A stretch of DNA of 64,000 nucleotides from Bifidobacterium sp. ESL0728 (GCF_029392015.1 NZ_CP113925.1:1798001-1862000); one strand, 5' to 3'. Positions 19,196 through 28,192 are shown, numbered from the stretch's first letter. Numbers and translations are program-made. The notes: generated from the letters alone by a model not told the origin.

Positions 19196-20083
19196 TCATT
19201 GCATTTCCTTCGAAACGCGCAGGGCGTTGCGGATATTGCTGCGCCGCACCCCGGCATCCAACGCCATGGCGATGGCCAGCGAAAGTCTGCGTTGGCCTTG
19301 TATGCCACCCGCCGCCGCAGTCTGGCCGACCAGCCAACTGGATTCCTCGTCGCAGGTCACCAGACGCTTGCGCTCGTCGATCGTGAAACCGTAACGGCTC
19401 CGGGTCGATTCGAGCATGGCAGCGGATTGTGCCGTGTTCAGCGTTTCGATGGATCCGAGCACATCGACGCTCACGCCTTCCATGGCTCCGGAGCGCAAAG
19501 TCTCATTGTCAGCGGAAATCACCATCGCCGCCGCCCCGTCCTCCGAGCAGACGGCCAGTGTGTGCTGGACGTCGAGGATTCCCAACGGATAGGTCATTTC
19601 AAGCTCGCGTTCCAAAGAGCTGGAACCCGCGCAGCTAATAATGCCCACCGGATTGCCCAGCATATGGAGGAAATCGGCCAGACGCACCACGTCGGCCTGA
19701 ACCTCTTCGTCATCGTCGCCGCACACCACGAATACCGCCATGGTATTGGCCGGCGTTCCGGCGATATCGGAAGCCAAGGCACCCATGGTTTCCGGGTCGG
19801 CAGTGGCGAGCAGAGCCGGAACCCCGGCCGATTGCGCCTCTGAGACAAGCGATGGCGGAACCAAGACCGCATAGGCGCCACGGGCTACGGCCACCGAAAG
19901 GGTTGAAGGGTCGGCACCGCTCCTGAGCACATAAAGGGCCCCGGGACGCACCGAATCCGTACTGTCGGCGATCGAGGTGACCGTGACCCCATCGGAGAAG
20001 CTGGGTTCAAGTTCAAAGCCATAGTGACTGGCGATATAGCCCAAAGTCACACGCCGCGAAATCGATTCGCTTACCACGCTCAT
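19196..20083 (-). CDS. Degenerate MurE-like protein without P-loop
   Basis: This 295-residue protein occupies the place where murE normally sits, between ftsI and murF. Its N-terminus follows the MurE pattern (TSIADSTDSVRPGALYVL, then ARGAYAVLV). Next, AVFVVCGDDDEEVQADVVRL matches the Mur-ligase block V-x-G-T-N-G-K-T-T, with the P-loop replaced by acidic residues (about 121-127). NPVGIIS follows as in MurE. The EVSSHAL block reads ISADNETL. The last 40 residues resemble the end of the middle domain, and the C-terminal ligase domain is missing. It cannot be an ATP-dependent ligase as built; a scaffold or regulatory role is possible. No frameshift or internal stop is present. Assignment to MurE is by eye. 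Confidence 0.75.
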   Translation of the reverse strand: MSVVSESISRRVTLGYIASHYGFELEPSFSDGVTVTSIADSTDSVRPGALYVLRSGADPSTLSVAVARGAYAVLVPPSLVSEAQSAGVPALLATADPETMGALASDIAGTPANTMAVFVVCGDDDEEVQADVVRLADFLHMLGNPVGIISCAGSSSLERELEMTYPLGILDVQHTLAVCSEDGAAAMVISADNETLRSGAMEGVSVDVLGSIETLNTAQSAAMLESTRSRYGFTIDERKRLVTCDEESSWLVGQTAAAGGIQGQRRLSLAIAMALDAGVRRSNIRNALRVSKEMQ

Positions 20084-20174
20084 GCTGTGACCCCTCCCGT
20101 CGGAAACGCTGGGTACTCGGCAGCCACCGCTGCCCTGTACGGTCTCATAGCCTTGTCACCGTCTGCCGACATTT

Positions 20175-21974
20175 TCACCACGACACAGGAATAGCATTAT
20201 TGCGCGGAGTCGAGGCCGGGACCTCATACTTCTGCATAAGGAATTCACCGATTTGCTTGAACAGCGTGCCGCTGGTGAGGCCGCCGAACATGCCCTGCGG
20301 GTTCTTCATCGCCACCGTGACCACGAAACGCGGGTTGTCGGCGGGAAGAATGCCGGTGAAATCACCGACGATGCCATCGAGCGCACCGCTGGGACCCGCC
20401 ACCTGCGCGGTGCCGGACTTGCCGGCGATGCGGTAGCCGTCGATGCCGGCGGTCCTGTGGTATTCCTCGGCGGCCGACTCCATGGCGTTCATCAGCTGGG
20501 AGTCGACGTTCGGGTCGAGGATGCGCATGCCTTCGTCCTGCGGCGTTGTGGTGACATGGCCGTCGGCGTCCTGCGTCGAGGCGACGATGGAAGGCTTGCG
20601 GTAGATGCCGCCGTCGGCTATCGAGGCGATGGCGTTGGTGATCTGCAGGATATTGGTGGCGTAGCCCTGGCCGAAGAGGATGGTGTCGCGGGTGCGCTTG
20701 TCCCAGGCGTTGGGGTTGTTGAGCGTTCCGCGCGATTCTCCGGGAAGGTTGAGACCGGTGGGCTGCCCGATACCGAATTTGGTGAGCATGTCGTAGCGGT
20801 CCTGATCCTTGTAGTTGTCGGAGGCCATCACCATGCCGACGTTGGAGGACTGCTGGAGAATGCCCGCCAGCGTCCAGTTGGAAAGCGCATGGGTCTCGGA
20901 ATCGGTGAAGATCTGATTGTTTTTGTTGAGTCGGTCGGGAACCTGGAACTGATCGGTCATCTGATGGACGCCGTGCTGCATAAGGCCCGCCATCGAGAAG
21001 GTCTTGCCGATGGAGCCGGGTTCGAAGGTTTCGGAAACCGCGCGGGAGACGTTCAACTTGGCCTGATCGCTGCCGGCCTGAATCTCGTCGGAATCGTCAA
21101 GGGCAATGATCTGATGCGTGCGTATATCCTCGACGCAGGCCACCGCCCAATCCGCATGATACTGCGCCTTGCCTTCACTCAGCACTTTCTTGACGAACCA
21201 ATCGACATCGGAGTCAATGGTCAGTTTGACATCGCTGCCGTTGCGGGCGGCCTTGGAATCGGTCAACGTGCCTGGAATCTCGACGCCGTTGTTGCCTTGC
21301 TGGTAGATCTTATAGCCGTCAGCGCCGGCGAGCGCCGTGTTCTGGACCTGCTCTATACCTGAGGCACCGTTGGCTTTGTCGTCAACACCGCCGAGGAACG
21401 CACCCATCAGTGTGCCGTCGGAATACACGCGGTTCTGCGAAAGTTCGCCGTAGACGATGCCGCCGAGACCGAGTTTGTCAAGCTTGCGTTTGGCCGCAGG
21501 TTCCACATCCTTTTTCAAGACCACGTAACGACCGGACCCGGCAAGTTTGCCGCCGAGTTCCATAGGGTCCATGCCCAGTATCGGCGCGGCCATCCTCGCC
21601 ACGCGAGCGGCGCCGACCACACCTATGGTCTTGCCGCCCTCTTTCTTGGGCTGCGTGCAATTATTGGTGATCCGGGTGCTGCAGATCGGCTCATATTCCT
21701 GCGCAGCCTTCGGATCGCCGATGATGGTATAGCGCTCCACGCTCTGTGCCAGAACGGCCCCGTTGGTATCGAGTATTTTGCCGCGCATACCGTGCACGGG
21801 CACTTTCAGCGTGCGCCCTGCCGTGGCCGCTTCGGCCATCTCGCGGCCGTTGAGCAGCTGAAGATTGGCCAATTGGCCGAAGCAGACAATGAATACGAGC
21901 GCGATCACCGTGGCAATGACGGTGCAACGCGACACGAATTGTTTGCCTTTGGTTTTCTTGGCGGAGTAGCGCAT
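20175..21974 (-). CDS. ftsI: Septal peptidoglycan transpeptidase (class B PBP)
   Basis: This class B penicillin-binding protein cross-links septal peptidoglycan with FtsW. The 599 residues have one membrane anchor at about 15-35, a PBP dimer domain, and a transpeptidase domain with SIGK (active-site Ser within FEPGSIGKTF), SSN (QQSSNVGM) and KSGTAQ in the right order. It has no PASTA repeats. It starts one base after the ftsL-like stop, so it is in the same operon, and is followed by a 91-base gap before the MurE-like gene. Confidence 0.95.
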   Translation of the reverse strand: MRYSAKKTKGKQFVSRCTVIATVIALVFIVCFGQLANLQLLNGREMAEAATAGRTLKVPVHGMRGKILDTNGAVLAQSVERYTIIGDPKAAQEYEPICSTRITNNCTQPKKEGGKTIGVVGAARVARMAAPILGMDPMELGGKLAGSGRYVVLKKDVEPAAKRKLDKLGLGGIVYGELSQNRVYSDGTLMGAFLGGVDDKANGASGIEQVQNTALAGADGYKIYQQGNNGVEIPGTLTDSKAARNGSDVKLTIDSDVDWFVKKVLSEGKAQYHADWAVACVEDIRTHQIIALDDSDEIQAGSDQAKLNVSRAVSETFEPGSIGKTFSMAGLMQHGVHQMTDQFQVPDRLNKNNQIFTDSETHALSNWTLAGILQQSSNVGMVMASDNYKDQDRYDMLTKFGIGQPTGLNLPGESRGTLNNPNAWDKRTRDTILFGQGYATNILQITNAIASIADGGIYRKPSIVASTQDADGHVTTTPQDEGMRILDPNVDSQLMNAMESAAEEYHRTAGIDGYRIAGKSGTAQVAGPSGALDGIVGDFTGILPADNPRFVVTVAMKNPQGMFGGLTSGTLFKQIGEFLMQKYEVPASTPRNNAIPVSW

Positions 21975-21975
21975 A

Positions 21976-22425
21976 TCACTGACCCTTATCCGTAGGCTGG
22001 TAACCCTGAAGATCTATCGACAAAGGACCGGACTGAGGCACCATGCCCATTTTCTGCGCACGGTCCGGAAGACTCGCCTGCAGGCTGTCAAGCTGCGCCT
22101 GATCGTCTTCGACATCCTGGTTGAGCTTGCTGATGTTGGACTGCACCTGGGCCTGTTCGAAGGAATTCTGCACCATCTGGGTACGCAGCGCCAGGGAACC
22201 GAGCAATGCCGCGAAAAGAAACACCACGGCGATGATGACATGGACCACCGAAACGGTTCTGATACGGCTGAAAAATCCGGAAGCCACGCTTTCGTTTTTC
22301 TTTTTATCCTTGCCGCCGGCGACGACCTGAAGGCGGGGACGGGACGATGCCGCGCGGGTATCGTCGTCACGCCCGGCAGGGGCGACTCGGGAACGTACCG
22401 ATCTTGCTGTCGCTGAGCTCATCAT
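21976..22425 (-). CDS. ftsL: FtsL-like septum protein
   Basis: This small bitopic membrane protein (149 residues) has a basic cytoplasmic tail, one membrane segment at about 62-82 (VVHVIIAVVFLFAALLGSLAL) and a periplasmic-side coiled coil rich in Gln, Leu and Asp. That layout and its position between rsmH and ftsI identify it as FtsL, which acts with FtsB/FtsQ in the divisome; sequence similarity in this family is low. Tandem ATGs follow AGGAGGGG, and the first overlaps the rsmH stop (ATGA). Confidence 0.8.
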   Translation of the reverse strand: MMSSATARSVRSRVAPAGRDDDTRAASSRPRLQVVAGGKDKKKNESVASGFFSRIRTVSVVHVIIAVVFLFAALLGSLALRTQMVQNSFEQAQVQSNISKLNQDVEDDQAQLDSLQASLPDRAQKMGMVPQSGPLSIDLQGYQPTDKGQ

Positions 22426-23552
22426 CCCCTCCTTTTGCTTTGATTGTCTTGGCCATGTTTGTCTTGGTTACTTTTATCTTGTTTGCGTTTGCCCTGACCG
22501 CGTCGTTTGTCGCGCGAAAACTCGTCTGGTCCGCCCGAGCCATGTCCCGGGTTTTCCCTCGCATCTTGTGCGAACCTGTTGCGCCAACGCTCCGGGATTT
22601 CGCGGGTCAGCTCCACGCCACGCAAACGGACCGGAGCCGAACGCGGATTATGTTCGATTTCGGCTTCATCGGCCTTGATCGCGCCACGCGTGAGTTCCTT
22701 GAAGAACGGCTGTGCGTCGGCGGGGACGACCGGCAGATCGGCGGGCGCGTCGACGCTGAGCCCTTGGGCCATGAATGTCTTGACCGTGCGGTCTTCCAAC
22801 GAATGATAGGATTCGACGACCAAGCGACCGCCGACGGCGAGCCGGTTGGCGATCTGCGGCAGCGTGCGCTTGAGCTTGTCGAGCTCGCCGTTGACTTCGA
22901 TGCGCAGGGCCTGGAAAACGCGCTTGGCAGGATTGCCTTTGGCGCGATGAGCTTTGGGCACCACGCGGTCGACCAACTCGTCGAGCTGTCGCGAGGTCTT
23001 CAGTGGTTCTTTTTCGCGCTGACGCACGATGGCACGCGCAATGGGCTTGGAGAAGCGTTCCTGACCGTACTCGCGGAAAATATGTGTCAGCTCGTCTTCG
23101 CTGTATTCTGCGAGAATCTGCGCGGCATCAAGGCTTTGCGTGGTGTCCATACGCATGTCGAGCGGAGCATCGTGGGAATAGGAGAACCCACGGTCGGTCT
23201 CGTCGATCTGCAGGCTGGAAAGCCCCAAGTCCATAAAAGCGGCATCGACGCGCTTCAATCCAAGATTCTCAAGAACGTCGCCGAATTCGTCGAACGCCGC
23301 ATGAACCGGAGTGAAGCGAGACTCGAGCCCTTCTTCCTCCATGCGCTGCGTGGCCATGGAAAGCGCTTCCTCGTCACGGTCGATGCCAATCAGCCGAGCC
23401 TGCGGGGCGGCCTTCAAAAATGCCGTCGCGTGACCAGCCAGGCCGAGCGTGCAATCGACCACCACGGCGTCTTGATGCTCAAGTGCGGGCGTGACCAGCC
23501 GGACGCACTCGTGAAGCAGGACCGGGGTATGGATGTTGTTGAAATCGCTCAT
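22422..23552 (-). CDS. rsmH: 16S rRNA m4C1402 methyltransferase
   Basis: RsmH (MraW) N4-methylates cytosine 1402 of 16S rRNA. The 376 residues include HTPVLLHECVRLV, the SAM-binding VVDCTLGLAGHATAFL, GIDRDEEAL, DLGLSSLQID, RGFSYSHDAPLDMRMD and VESYHSLEDR. The usual start ATG at 23552 overlaps the mraZ stop by one base; a GTG two codons earlier is less likely. The C-terminus ends in a highly basic Lys/Gln/Asp/Arg tail of about 45 residues not typical of the family. Confidence 0.96.
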   Translation of the reverse strand: MSDFNNIHTPVLLHECVRLVTPALEHQDAVVVDCTLGLAGHATAFLKAAPQARLIGIDRDEEALSMATQRMEEEGLESRFTPVHAAFDEFGDVLENLGLKRVDAAFMDLGLSSLQIDETDRGFSYSHDAPLDMRMDTTQSLDAAQILAEYSEDELTHIFREYGQERFSKPIARAIVRQREKEPLKTSRQLDELVDRVVPKAHRAKGNPAKRVFQALRIEVNGELDKLKRTLPQIANRLAVGGRLVVESYHSLEDRTVKTFMAQGLSVDAPADLPVVPADAQPFFKELTRGAIKADEAEIEHNPRSAPVRLRGVELTREIPERWRNRFAQDARENPGHGSGGPDEFSRDKRRGQGKRKQDKSNQDKHGQDNQSKRRG

Positions 23553-24163
23553 CACCACTCCACCGCCGGCAACACGTCATCGGCTATGTCGGAATAGCCT
23601 TCCTCCTGGTCGGCAAGATAGGCATCCCAGGATTCCTTGTTCCAGATCTCAGCTCGGGTGCCGACGCCGATCACCACGATGTCGCTGCCCAAACCGGCGT
23701 AGGTACGCAAATTTTGCGGCACCAAAACGCGTCCCTGCTTGTCCGGTTCGCCCTCGACGGCGCCGGAAAGGAAGACACGCAGGTAGCTTCTGGTGGCCTT
23801 GTTGCCCATGGAGGCACGCTGGATACGCGCGGCTATACGCCGGAATTCGGTCTGCGGCAGAAGATACACGCATTTTTCCTGCCCGCGGGCCATCACCATG
23901 CCCTCACCGAGCTGAGCACGCATCTTGGCCGGGAGCGCCATACGTCCCTTCTGGTCGATTTTCGGGGTGTAGGTGCCGAGCAGAAGAGGCTCCGGCTGCG
24001 ACGCGGCTGCCATCGGATCGTTGGCCATTGGGGGCGTTTGCATCGGCGAAATGGCGGAATTGGAAGGATTGGAAGGCGCGTTGGCGTTCATAGGAGAAAA
24101 GGCGGGTTCGGAGGAATCGGGGAACGGTTCGCCGTTGATGGGGTTTTTATTGCGTCCCGCCAT
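23552..24163 (-). CDS. mraZ: MraZ transcriptional regulator
   Basis: MraZ is an AbrB-fold (double-psi SpoVT/AbrB) DNA-binding protein that regulates its own dcw operon. The two repeats are seen as KIDQKGRMALPAKMR and EPDKQGRVLVPQNLR. At 203 residues it is longer than the usual 140-150: the first 60 residues are a Pro/Asn/Met/Ser-rich, probably disordered extension. ATG at 24163 follows AGGAGG; the longer frame from 24193 has no support. Four MraZ boxes lie 54-88 bases upstream. Confidence 0.95.
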   Translation of the reverse strand: MAGRNKNPINGEPFPDSSEPAFSPMNANAPSNPSNSAISPMQTPPMANDPMAAASQPEPLLLGTYTPKIDQKGRMALPAKMRAQLGEGMVMARGQEKCVYLLPQTEFRRIAARIQRASMGNKATRSYLRVFLSGAVEGEPDKQGRVLVPQNLRTYAGLGSDIVVIGVGTRAEIWNKESWDAYLADQEEGYSDIADDVLPAVEW

Positions 24164-24216
24164 TCCGCCTCCTTTTTTAATATTCGCCAACATTTTGCAC
24201 AGTCTTACAACTAGTT

Positions 24217-24251
24217 CACCACTTTACCCCACTTATCACCATTCTTCCCCA
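24217..24251 (-). promoter_or_regulatory. MraZ-binding boxes (four direct repeats)
   Basis: On the minus strand, TGGGG, TGGTG, TGGGG and TGGTG occur at exactly 10-base intervals (plus-strand CACCA/CCCCA at 24217, 24227, 24237 and 24247). This matches the known operator design of MraZ, which binds TGGGN-type direct repeats spaced 10 bp. The location just upstream of mraZ supports autoregulation of the dcw cluster. Confidence 0.85.
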
Positions 24252-24508
24252 CAAAAACGCAAAAATCTCAATTTTTCTTCAAAATTTTTTGCATTGCGTC
24301 AATTTTTCCGTTTTTTGCGATCCGACAACCATCCGATTTCAGTATTTTGCAATACGAGAAACACCCTTCACTGATCGCTTTTCAGGAAATTGAAGAGTCA
24401 TTGAACGATTGCTTGGCCGCATATTCAAAAATGTCCAAATACTTGAAGATTTCCGTTCCCCGAAACGGCATTTTCCAAGAGCACAATCACGCTCAAAAAA
24501 ATAGGGAG
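24252..24508. other. AT-rich region between mraZ and helD-like gene
   Basis: This divergent intergenic segment is unusually rich in A/T runs. It contains an open frame continuous with the helicase gene but without a recognisable product, so I do not call it coding. It should hold the helicase promoter and leader. A short hairpin-capable stretch (CCGTT...AACGG) lies near 24451-24467. Confidence 0.4.
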
Positions 24509-24538
24509 CTCGGATTAGGATTATTAATCCGAGTTTTT
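24509..24538 (+). terminator. Terminator-like hairpin in helD leader
   Basis: CTCGGATT pairs with AATCCGAG around a 9-base loop and is followed by TTTTT. It points toward the helicase gene and lies 49 bases before its ATG. No gene on the plus strand ends here (mraZ is divergent), so it would act on the helicase leader transcript, as an attenuator would. Confidence 0.6.
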
Positions 24539-24586
24539 CAAGCAACAAACGCAACTGGAACTGCCCAGATAAAGGGGAACCTATAC

Positions 24587-26923
24587 ATGTCGAGCTACTC
24601 CTCGCAAATCGACGAAGAACAGCACGCGGTGAATCGCGCCTACGACCGGCTGGACTCGTTGCGTTCCCAAACCCGCTCGCGTCTCAATACGGTTCGTGCT
24701 GCCGGAGCGCACGGCTCCCCCACCATGCGCACCGAACGCGATTCCTTCGCCACGATGTACGAGGACAGGTTGACGCAGCTTCGCGGCGTTGAAGACAGAC
24801 TCGTCTTCGGACGCATCGACAGCGACAAGGGTGAAAAACGATACATCGGGCGCATGGGGCTTTCCAATGAGCACCACGAGCCGATCCTGACTGATTGGCG
24901 CGCCGAGGCGGCACGGCCGTTCTACGAGGCGACACCTTCCCATCATGGCGACATCGTGATGCGCCGGCATATCACTTTGAACTTCCGCAAGGTGGTCGGC
25001 ATTGAGGACGAAGTGCTCGACGTCAACTCCGGGCAGGTGGGCGAGGCCCAACAGGCGGGAACGCTGACCGGGGAAGGCGCGCTGATCGCCTCGCTCAATT
25101 CCAAACGCACCGGCAAGATGACCGATATCGTCGCCACCATCCAAGGCGAGCAGGACCGCATCATCCGCGCGCCGATGGATCGTGCCATCGTGGTGCAAGG
25201 AGGGCCCGGAACCGGAAAAACGGCTGTGGCGCTACATCGCGCAGCATATCTCCTCTACACACATCGTCGCCGGCTCGAACGTTCCGGGGTACTGGTGGTA
25301 GGGCCGAGTTCCGCTTTTCTGCGTTATATCAATCAGGTGCTGCCTTCGTTGGGCGAGACCGGCGTGGTCTCGCGCACCATCGGCGACCTTGTGCCGGGCT
25401 TCGCCGCCCAAAAACTGGATTCTCCTCGCGCCGCACAGCTGAAAGGCGAGGCGCGTATGGCCAATGCCATTGCCAACGCCGTCGCCGCCCGTGAACGCGT
25501 TCCCAAGAACCTGCCGACGGTTCGCATCAATGGCATGGACGTGCCCATGCGCAAAAGCGACGTTATGCAAGCACTGGAAGACGCCAAGCGCACCCACTCC
25601 CCGCACAACAAGGCGCGGGAAACCTTTGTCCGCAGCGTTTTGAGCGCCATGCGCAACCGGTACGTCGAGAACCTTGATTACACGCCAGAGCAGTCGGAAA
25701 TCTCCGATGCGGCGATGCAGCTGAAAATGCATGATGAGATTCGAAAGACCCTGAACCTGGCCTGGCTGCCTATGAACGCTCCGTGGCTGATCGACCAGCT
25801 CTTTGCCAAGCCGGCGCAGCTGCGTCGTTTCGCCCCATGGCTAACCGAGACCGACATCAAGGCACTGACTCGGCCGAAACACTCACCACTCACCGTCTCA
25901 GACATTCCGCTGCTTGACGAAGCCATGGAACTGCTCGGGCCCGACCCGAAGGTCTCCGCGCGTGAAGCCGCCGCCAAAGCCAAACGTGACGAAGAGGAAC
26001 AGTTTGCGAAGGACACCTTGGCCCAGGCCGGAATCGGTTCAGGCATCGTCACCTCTTCGATGCTGGTCGACAACATCAACGGACTTGACGCCGAAGCCGT
26101 GGCGCAGAAGGCCGGTGCCGACCGTGAATGGACCTACGGGCATATCGTCATCGACGAAGCCCAGGAACTCACGGCGATGGACTGGCGGATGCTGATGCGC
26201 CGCTGCCCGTCACGCTCGTTCACCATCGTAGGCGACGTGGCACAGACCTCCGCTTTGGGCGGCACCCGCCGCTGGGAGAAGACGATGGATCGTCTCTTCG
26301 GGCAGAACGGCTGGGATCTGAAAGAGTTGACGATCAACTATCGCAATCCGCAGGAAGTCTCGCAGCTGGCCACCCGATTCGCGCAAGACGAGGGCCTCTA
26401 TGTATCGACCACCAAAGGCGTGCGCACGATGGCCGATTCGGTCAAACGTGTGAGCGCTGGGAGCGAAAAGGGTTCCGAGAGCGACCTTTTGCAGACCATC
26501 GGCGATGAAGCACTGGACTTGGTGCGGCAGTTCATTTCCGATGACGGCACAGGACGAGTTGCGGTCATCGCACCGGATTGCCTGAACGTTCGAATCCGTA
26601 AAGATCTTTACCGACGTCTGACCGCTGTTAAAGGGGAAGCGATCGCCTCGAAACTGATGGGAATCGACAACCAGAACAATGAAACCGACGCGAATCCCGA
26701 TTTCGAGGAATCATTGAGCGACGCCCCTTTGAGTGTCTGCGACACGCAGATGATCAAAGGTCTGGAATACGACGCGGTGATTCTCGTAGAACCCGGAGAA
26801 ATCGCACAGGATGCGCCTTCACGCCTTTCCGGTGCCGCCGATCTCTATGTGGCGTTGACCCGTCCGACGCAACGTCTGGTGATCGTTGAAACCGAAAACG
26901 ACAAGCGCTTGCTCAACATCTGA
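24587..26923 (+). CDS. HelD-like superfamily 1 helicase
   Basis: This is a UvrD/Rep-type ATPase of the HelD group, proteins that bind RNA polymerase and release it from stalled DNA complexes; some actinobacterial members (HelR) protect against rifampicin. The 778 residues have an N-terminal coiled-coil region, Walker A QGGPGTGKTAVALHRAAYL, Walker B VIDEAQELTAMDW, GDVAQT and a C-terminal DLYVALTRPTQRLVIVE. ATG at 24587 follows AAAGGGG by nine bases; the frame is open upstream from 24347 but that part has no ribosome-binding site. It is divergent from mraZ and preceded by a terminator-like hairpin. Rifamycin protection is possible but not shown by sequence. Confidence 0.88.
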   Translation: MSSYSSQIDEEQHAVNRAYDRLDSLRSQTRSRLNTVRAAGAHGSPTMRTERDSFATMYEDRLTQLRGVEDRLVFGRIDSDKGEKRYIGRMGLSNEHHEPILTDWRAEAARPFYEATPSHHGDIVMRRHITLNFRKVVGIEDEVLDVNSGQVGEAQQAGTLTGEGALIASLNSKRTGKMTDIVATIQGEQDRIIRAPMDRAIVVQGGPGTGKTAVALHRAAYLLYTHRRRLERSGVLVVGPSSAFLRYINQVLPSLGETGVVSRTIGDLVPGFAAQKLDSPRAAQLKGEARMANAIANAVAARERVPKNLPTVRINGMDVPMRKSDVMQALEDAKRTHSPHNKARETFVRSVLSAMRNRYVENLDYTPEQSEISDAAMQLKMHDEIRKTLNLAWLPMNAPWLIDQLFAKPAQLRRFAPWLTETDIKALTRPKHSPLTVSDIPLLDEAMELLGPDPKVSAREAAAKAKRDEEEQFAKDTLAQAGIGSGIVTSSMLVDNINGLDAEAVAQKAGADREWTYGHIVIDEAQELTAMDWRMLMRRCPSRSFTIVGDVAQTSALGGTRRWEKTMDRLFGQNGWDLKELTINYRNPQEVSQLATRFAQDEGLYVSTTKGVRTMADSVKRVSAGSEKGSESDLLQTIGDEALDLVRQFISDDGTGRVAVIAPDCLNVRIRKDLYRRLTAVKGEAIASKLMGIDNQNNETDANPDFEESLSDAPLSVCDTQMIKGLEYDAVILVEPGEIAQDAPSRLSGAADLYVALTRPTQRLVIVETENDKRLLNI

Positions 26924-27032
26924 AAACGTCAAAGATGTGCTTGGCACATTCTCGGGCAGTTCATGCAAATCACCGGCTAAGAATCAGACAAACGCCGCGG
27001 GCCACATCCTAAAACATCGGCTTACGGCAATA

Positions 27033-27085
27033 CATTTCTGCAGAAATGATAGAGCCGCTGAAATCACTGCATTTCAGCGGCTCTA
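27033..27085. terminator. Paired palindromes between convergent genes
   Basis: Two perfect palindromes lie end to end. CATTTCTGCAGAAATG spans 27033-27048, and a 15-base stem (TAGAGCCGCTGAAAT with its complement, 6-base loop) spans 27050-27085. They lie between the convergent helicase and nrdR genes and probably stop transcription from both sides. Neither is followed by a clear T-tract, so the mechanism is uncertain. Confidence 0.55.
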
Positions 27086-27130
27086 CCTAAAAAACCTTGT
27101 TGCTTCAAAACCTCGTTACCCGAACATGCC

Positions 27131-27592
27131 CTATTTGCCGGAAGCGGCCTTGTCCCGCTTGAGCTCGTCAATGGCTTTCTGGAAATCGGCCAATCCGTTG
27201 AAATTCTGATAGACACTGGCAAAACGCAGGTAGGCGACTTCATCGAGCTCGCGTAAAGGCTTCAGGATGGCTTTGCCGATATCCTCGGACTTCACCTGCG
27301 CCAAGCCTTGGCTGCGCAAATCCTCTTCGACCTGCTGCCCCAGCTGCTTCAATGCGTCCTCATCAATCGGTCTGCCCTGGCATGCCTTGCGTACCCCATC
27401 GATGACCTTCTGCCGATCGAACGGCTCCAAATTGCCGGAACGCTTGGTGACCAGAAGCATCGTCGTCTCCACCGTGGTGAACCTGCGACCGCACTCAGGG
27501 CACTCGCGTCTGCGACGGATGGAATGGCCATCTTCACTAATACGCGTATCGACTACTTTAGTGTCATTATTCTGGCAAAAAGGACAATGCAT
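27131..27592 (-). CDS. nrdR: Transcriptional repressor NrdR
   Basis: NrdR represses ribonucleotide reductase genes in response to ATP/dATP. The 153 residues have the N-terminal zinc ribbon ([10 protein letters not shown] and [10 protein letters not shown], four Cys) and the ATP-cone domain from about residue 46 ([13 protein letters not shown]). Length is typical. The lexA/LysM/nrdR neighbourhood is common in actinobacteria. ATG at 27592. Confidence 0.97.
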   Translation of the reverse strand: MHCPFCQNNDTKVVDTRISEDGHSIRRRRECPECGRRFTTVETTMLLVTKRSGNLEPFDRQKVIDGVRKACQGRPIDEDALKQLGQQVEEDLRSQGLAQVKSEDIGKAILKPLRELDEVAYLRFASVYQNFNGLADFQKAIDELKRDKAASGK

Positions 27593-27827
27593 ACTGTCAC
27601 CATATCCAGAGGCAGGGAGAACCGGTGTGTCGAGATTTCAGCGCGTTTCAACTTCATTATGAGCCGATGAGCACGTCCAGTGCTTTATTCGAATCAGACA
27701 CGCATAATTCCTCACTCAACCCTGCCCATCGACACCTGCCAAAAAGATAGGCCGATCTTCTGCAGGCTCATGGTTGATATTTTGAAAACGATAATTTTGC
27801 GTTGATCGACATCGGCCGCGCGTGTAC

Positions 27828-28163
27828 TCACAACTCTTCCGGCACCACGATCCTCTGGCCCGGCTGCAACTGAGCCGAATCCAATTGGTTCAGGTCCATG
27901 ATTTCGGCGACCGTGTCCCCCACATTCTTGTTTTCCGGTGTGATCTGCTGGGCATACGACCACAACGTGTCGCCCGGACGAACCGTATAGCTGACGACAT
28001 TGGCCTCGCCGGTGGCCGAATTGGCGACATGCGGGGCAATCGCTTGCCAGCCGAAGAACACGACAGCGGCCAACGCAAACGCCGCAACAACCCTGTTGCG
28101 CGCGATACGACGACGATAGGCAGCGCTACTGCGAACTTTGGAACTACTTGTTTTTTCACTCAT
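27828..28163 (-). CDS. LysM-domain membrane protein, SOS-linked
   Basis: This 111-residue protein has a basic Ser-rich cytoplasmic tail, one membrane segment at about 28-48 (VVAAFALAAVVFFGWQA) and a C-terminal LysM domain (SYTVRPGDTLWSYAQ to LQPGQRIVVP). It is divergent from lexA with an SOS box between, the arrangement of the YneA-type division inhibitors of Gram-positive bacteria. A role as an SOS-induced division inhibitor is inferred from layout, not proven. ATG at 28163 follows GGAG; the long upstream open frame runs through the lexA promoter and is not used. Confidence 0.85.
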   Translation of the reverse strand: MSEKTSSSKVRSSAAYRRRIARNRVVAAFALAAVVFFGWQAIAPHVANSATGEANVVSYTVRPGDTLWSYAQQITPENKNVGDTVAEIMDLNQLDSAQLQPGQRIVVPEEL

Positions 28164-28192
28164 CTCTGCACTCCTTCGAACATCTGTACTAA

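Noticed and set aside
24347..24586. 80-residue N-terminal extension of the HelD-like protein
   Set aside because: It runs through a terminator-like hairpin in an AT-rich region, has no ribosome-binding site, and a good site precedes ATG 24587.
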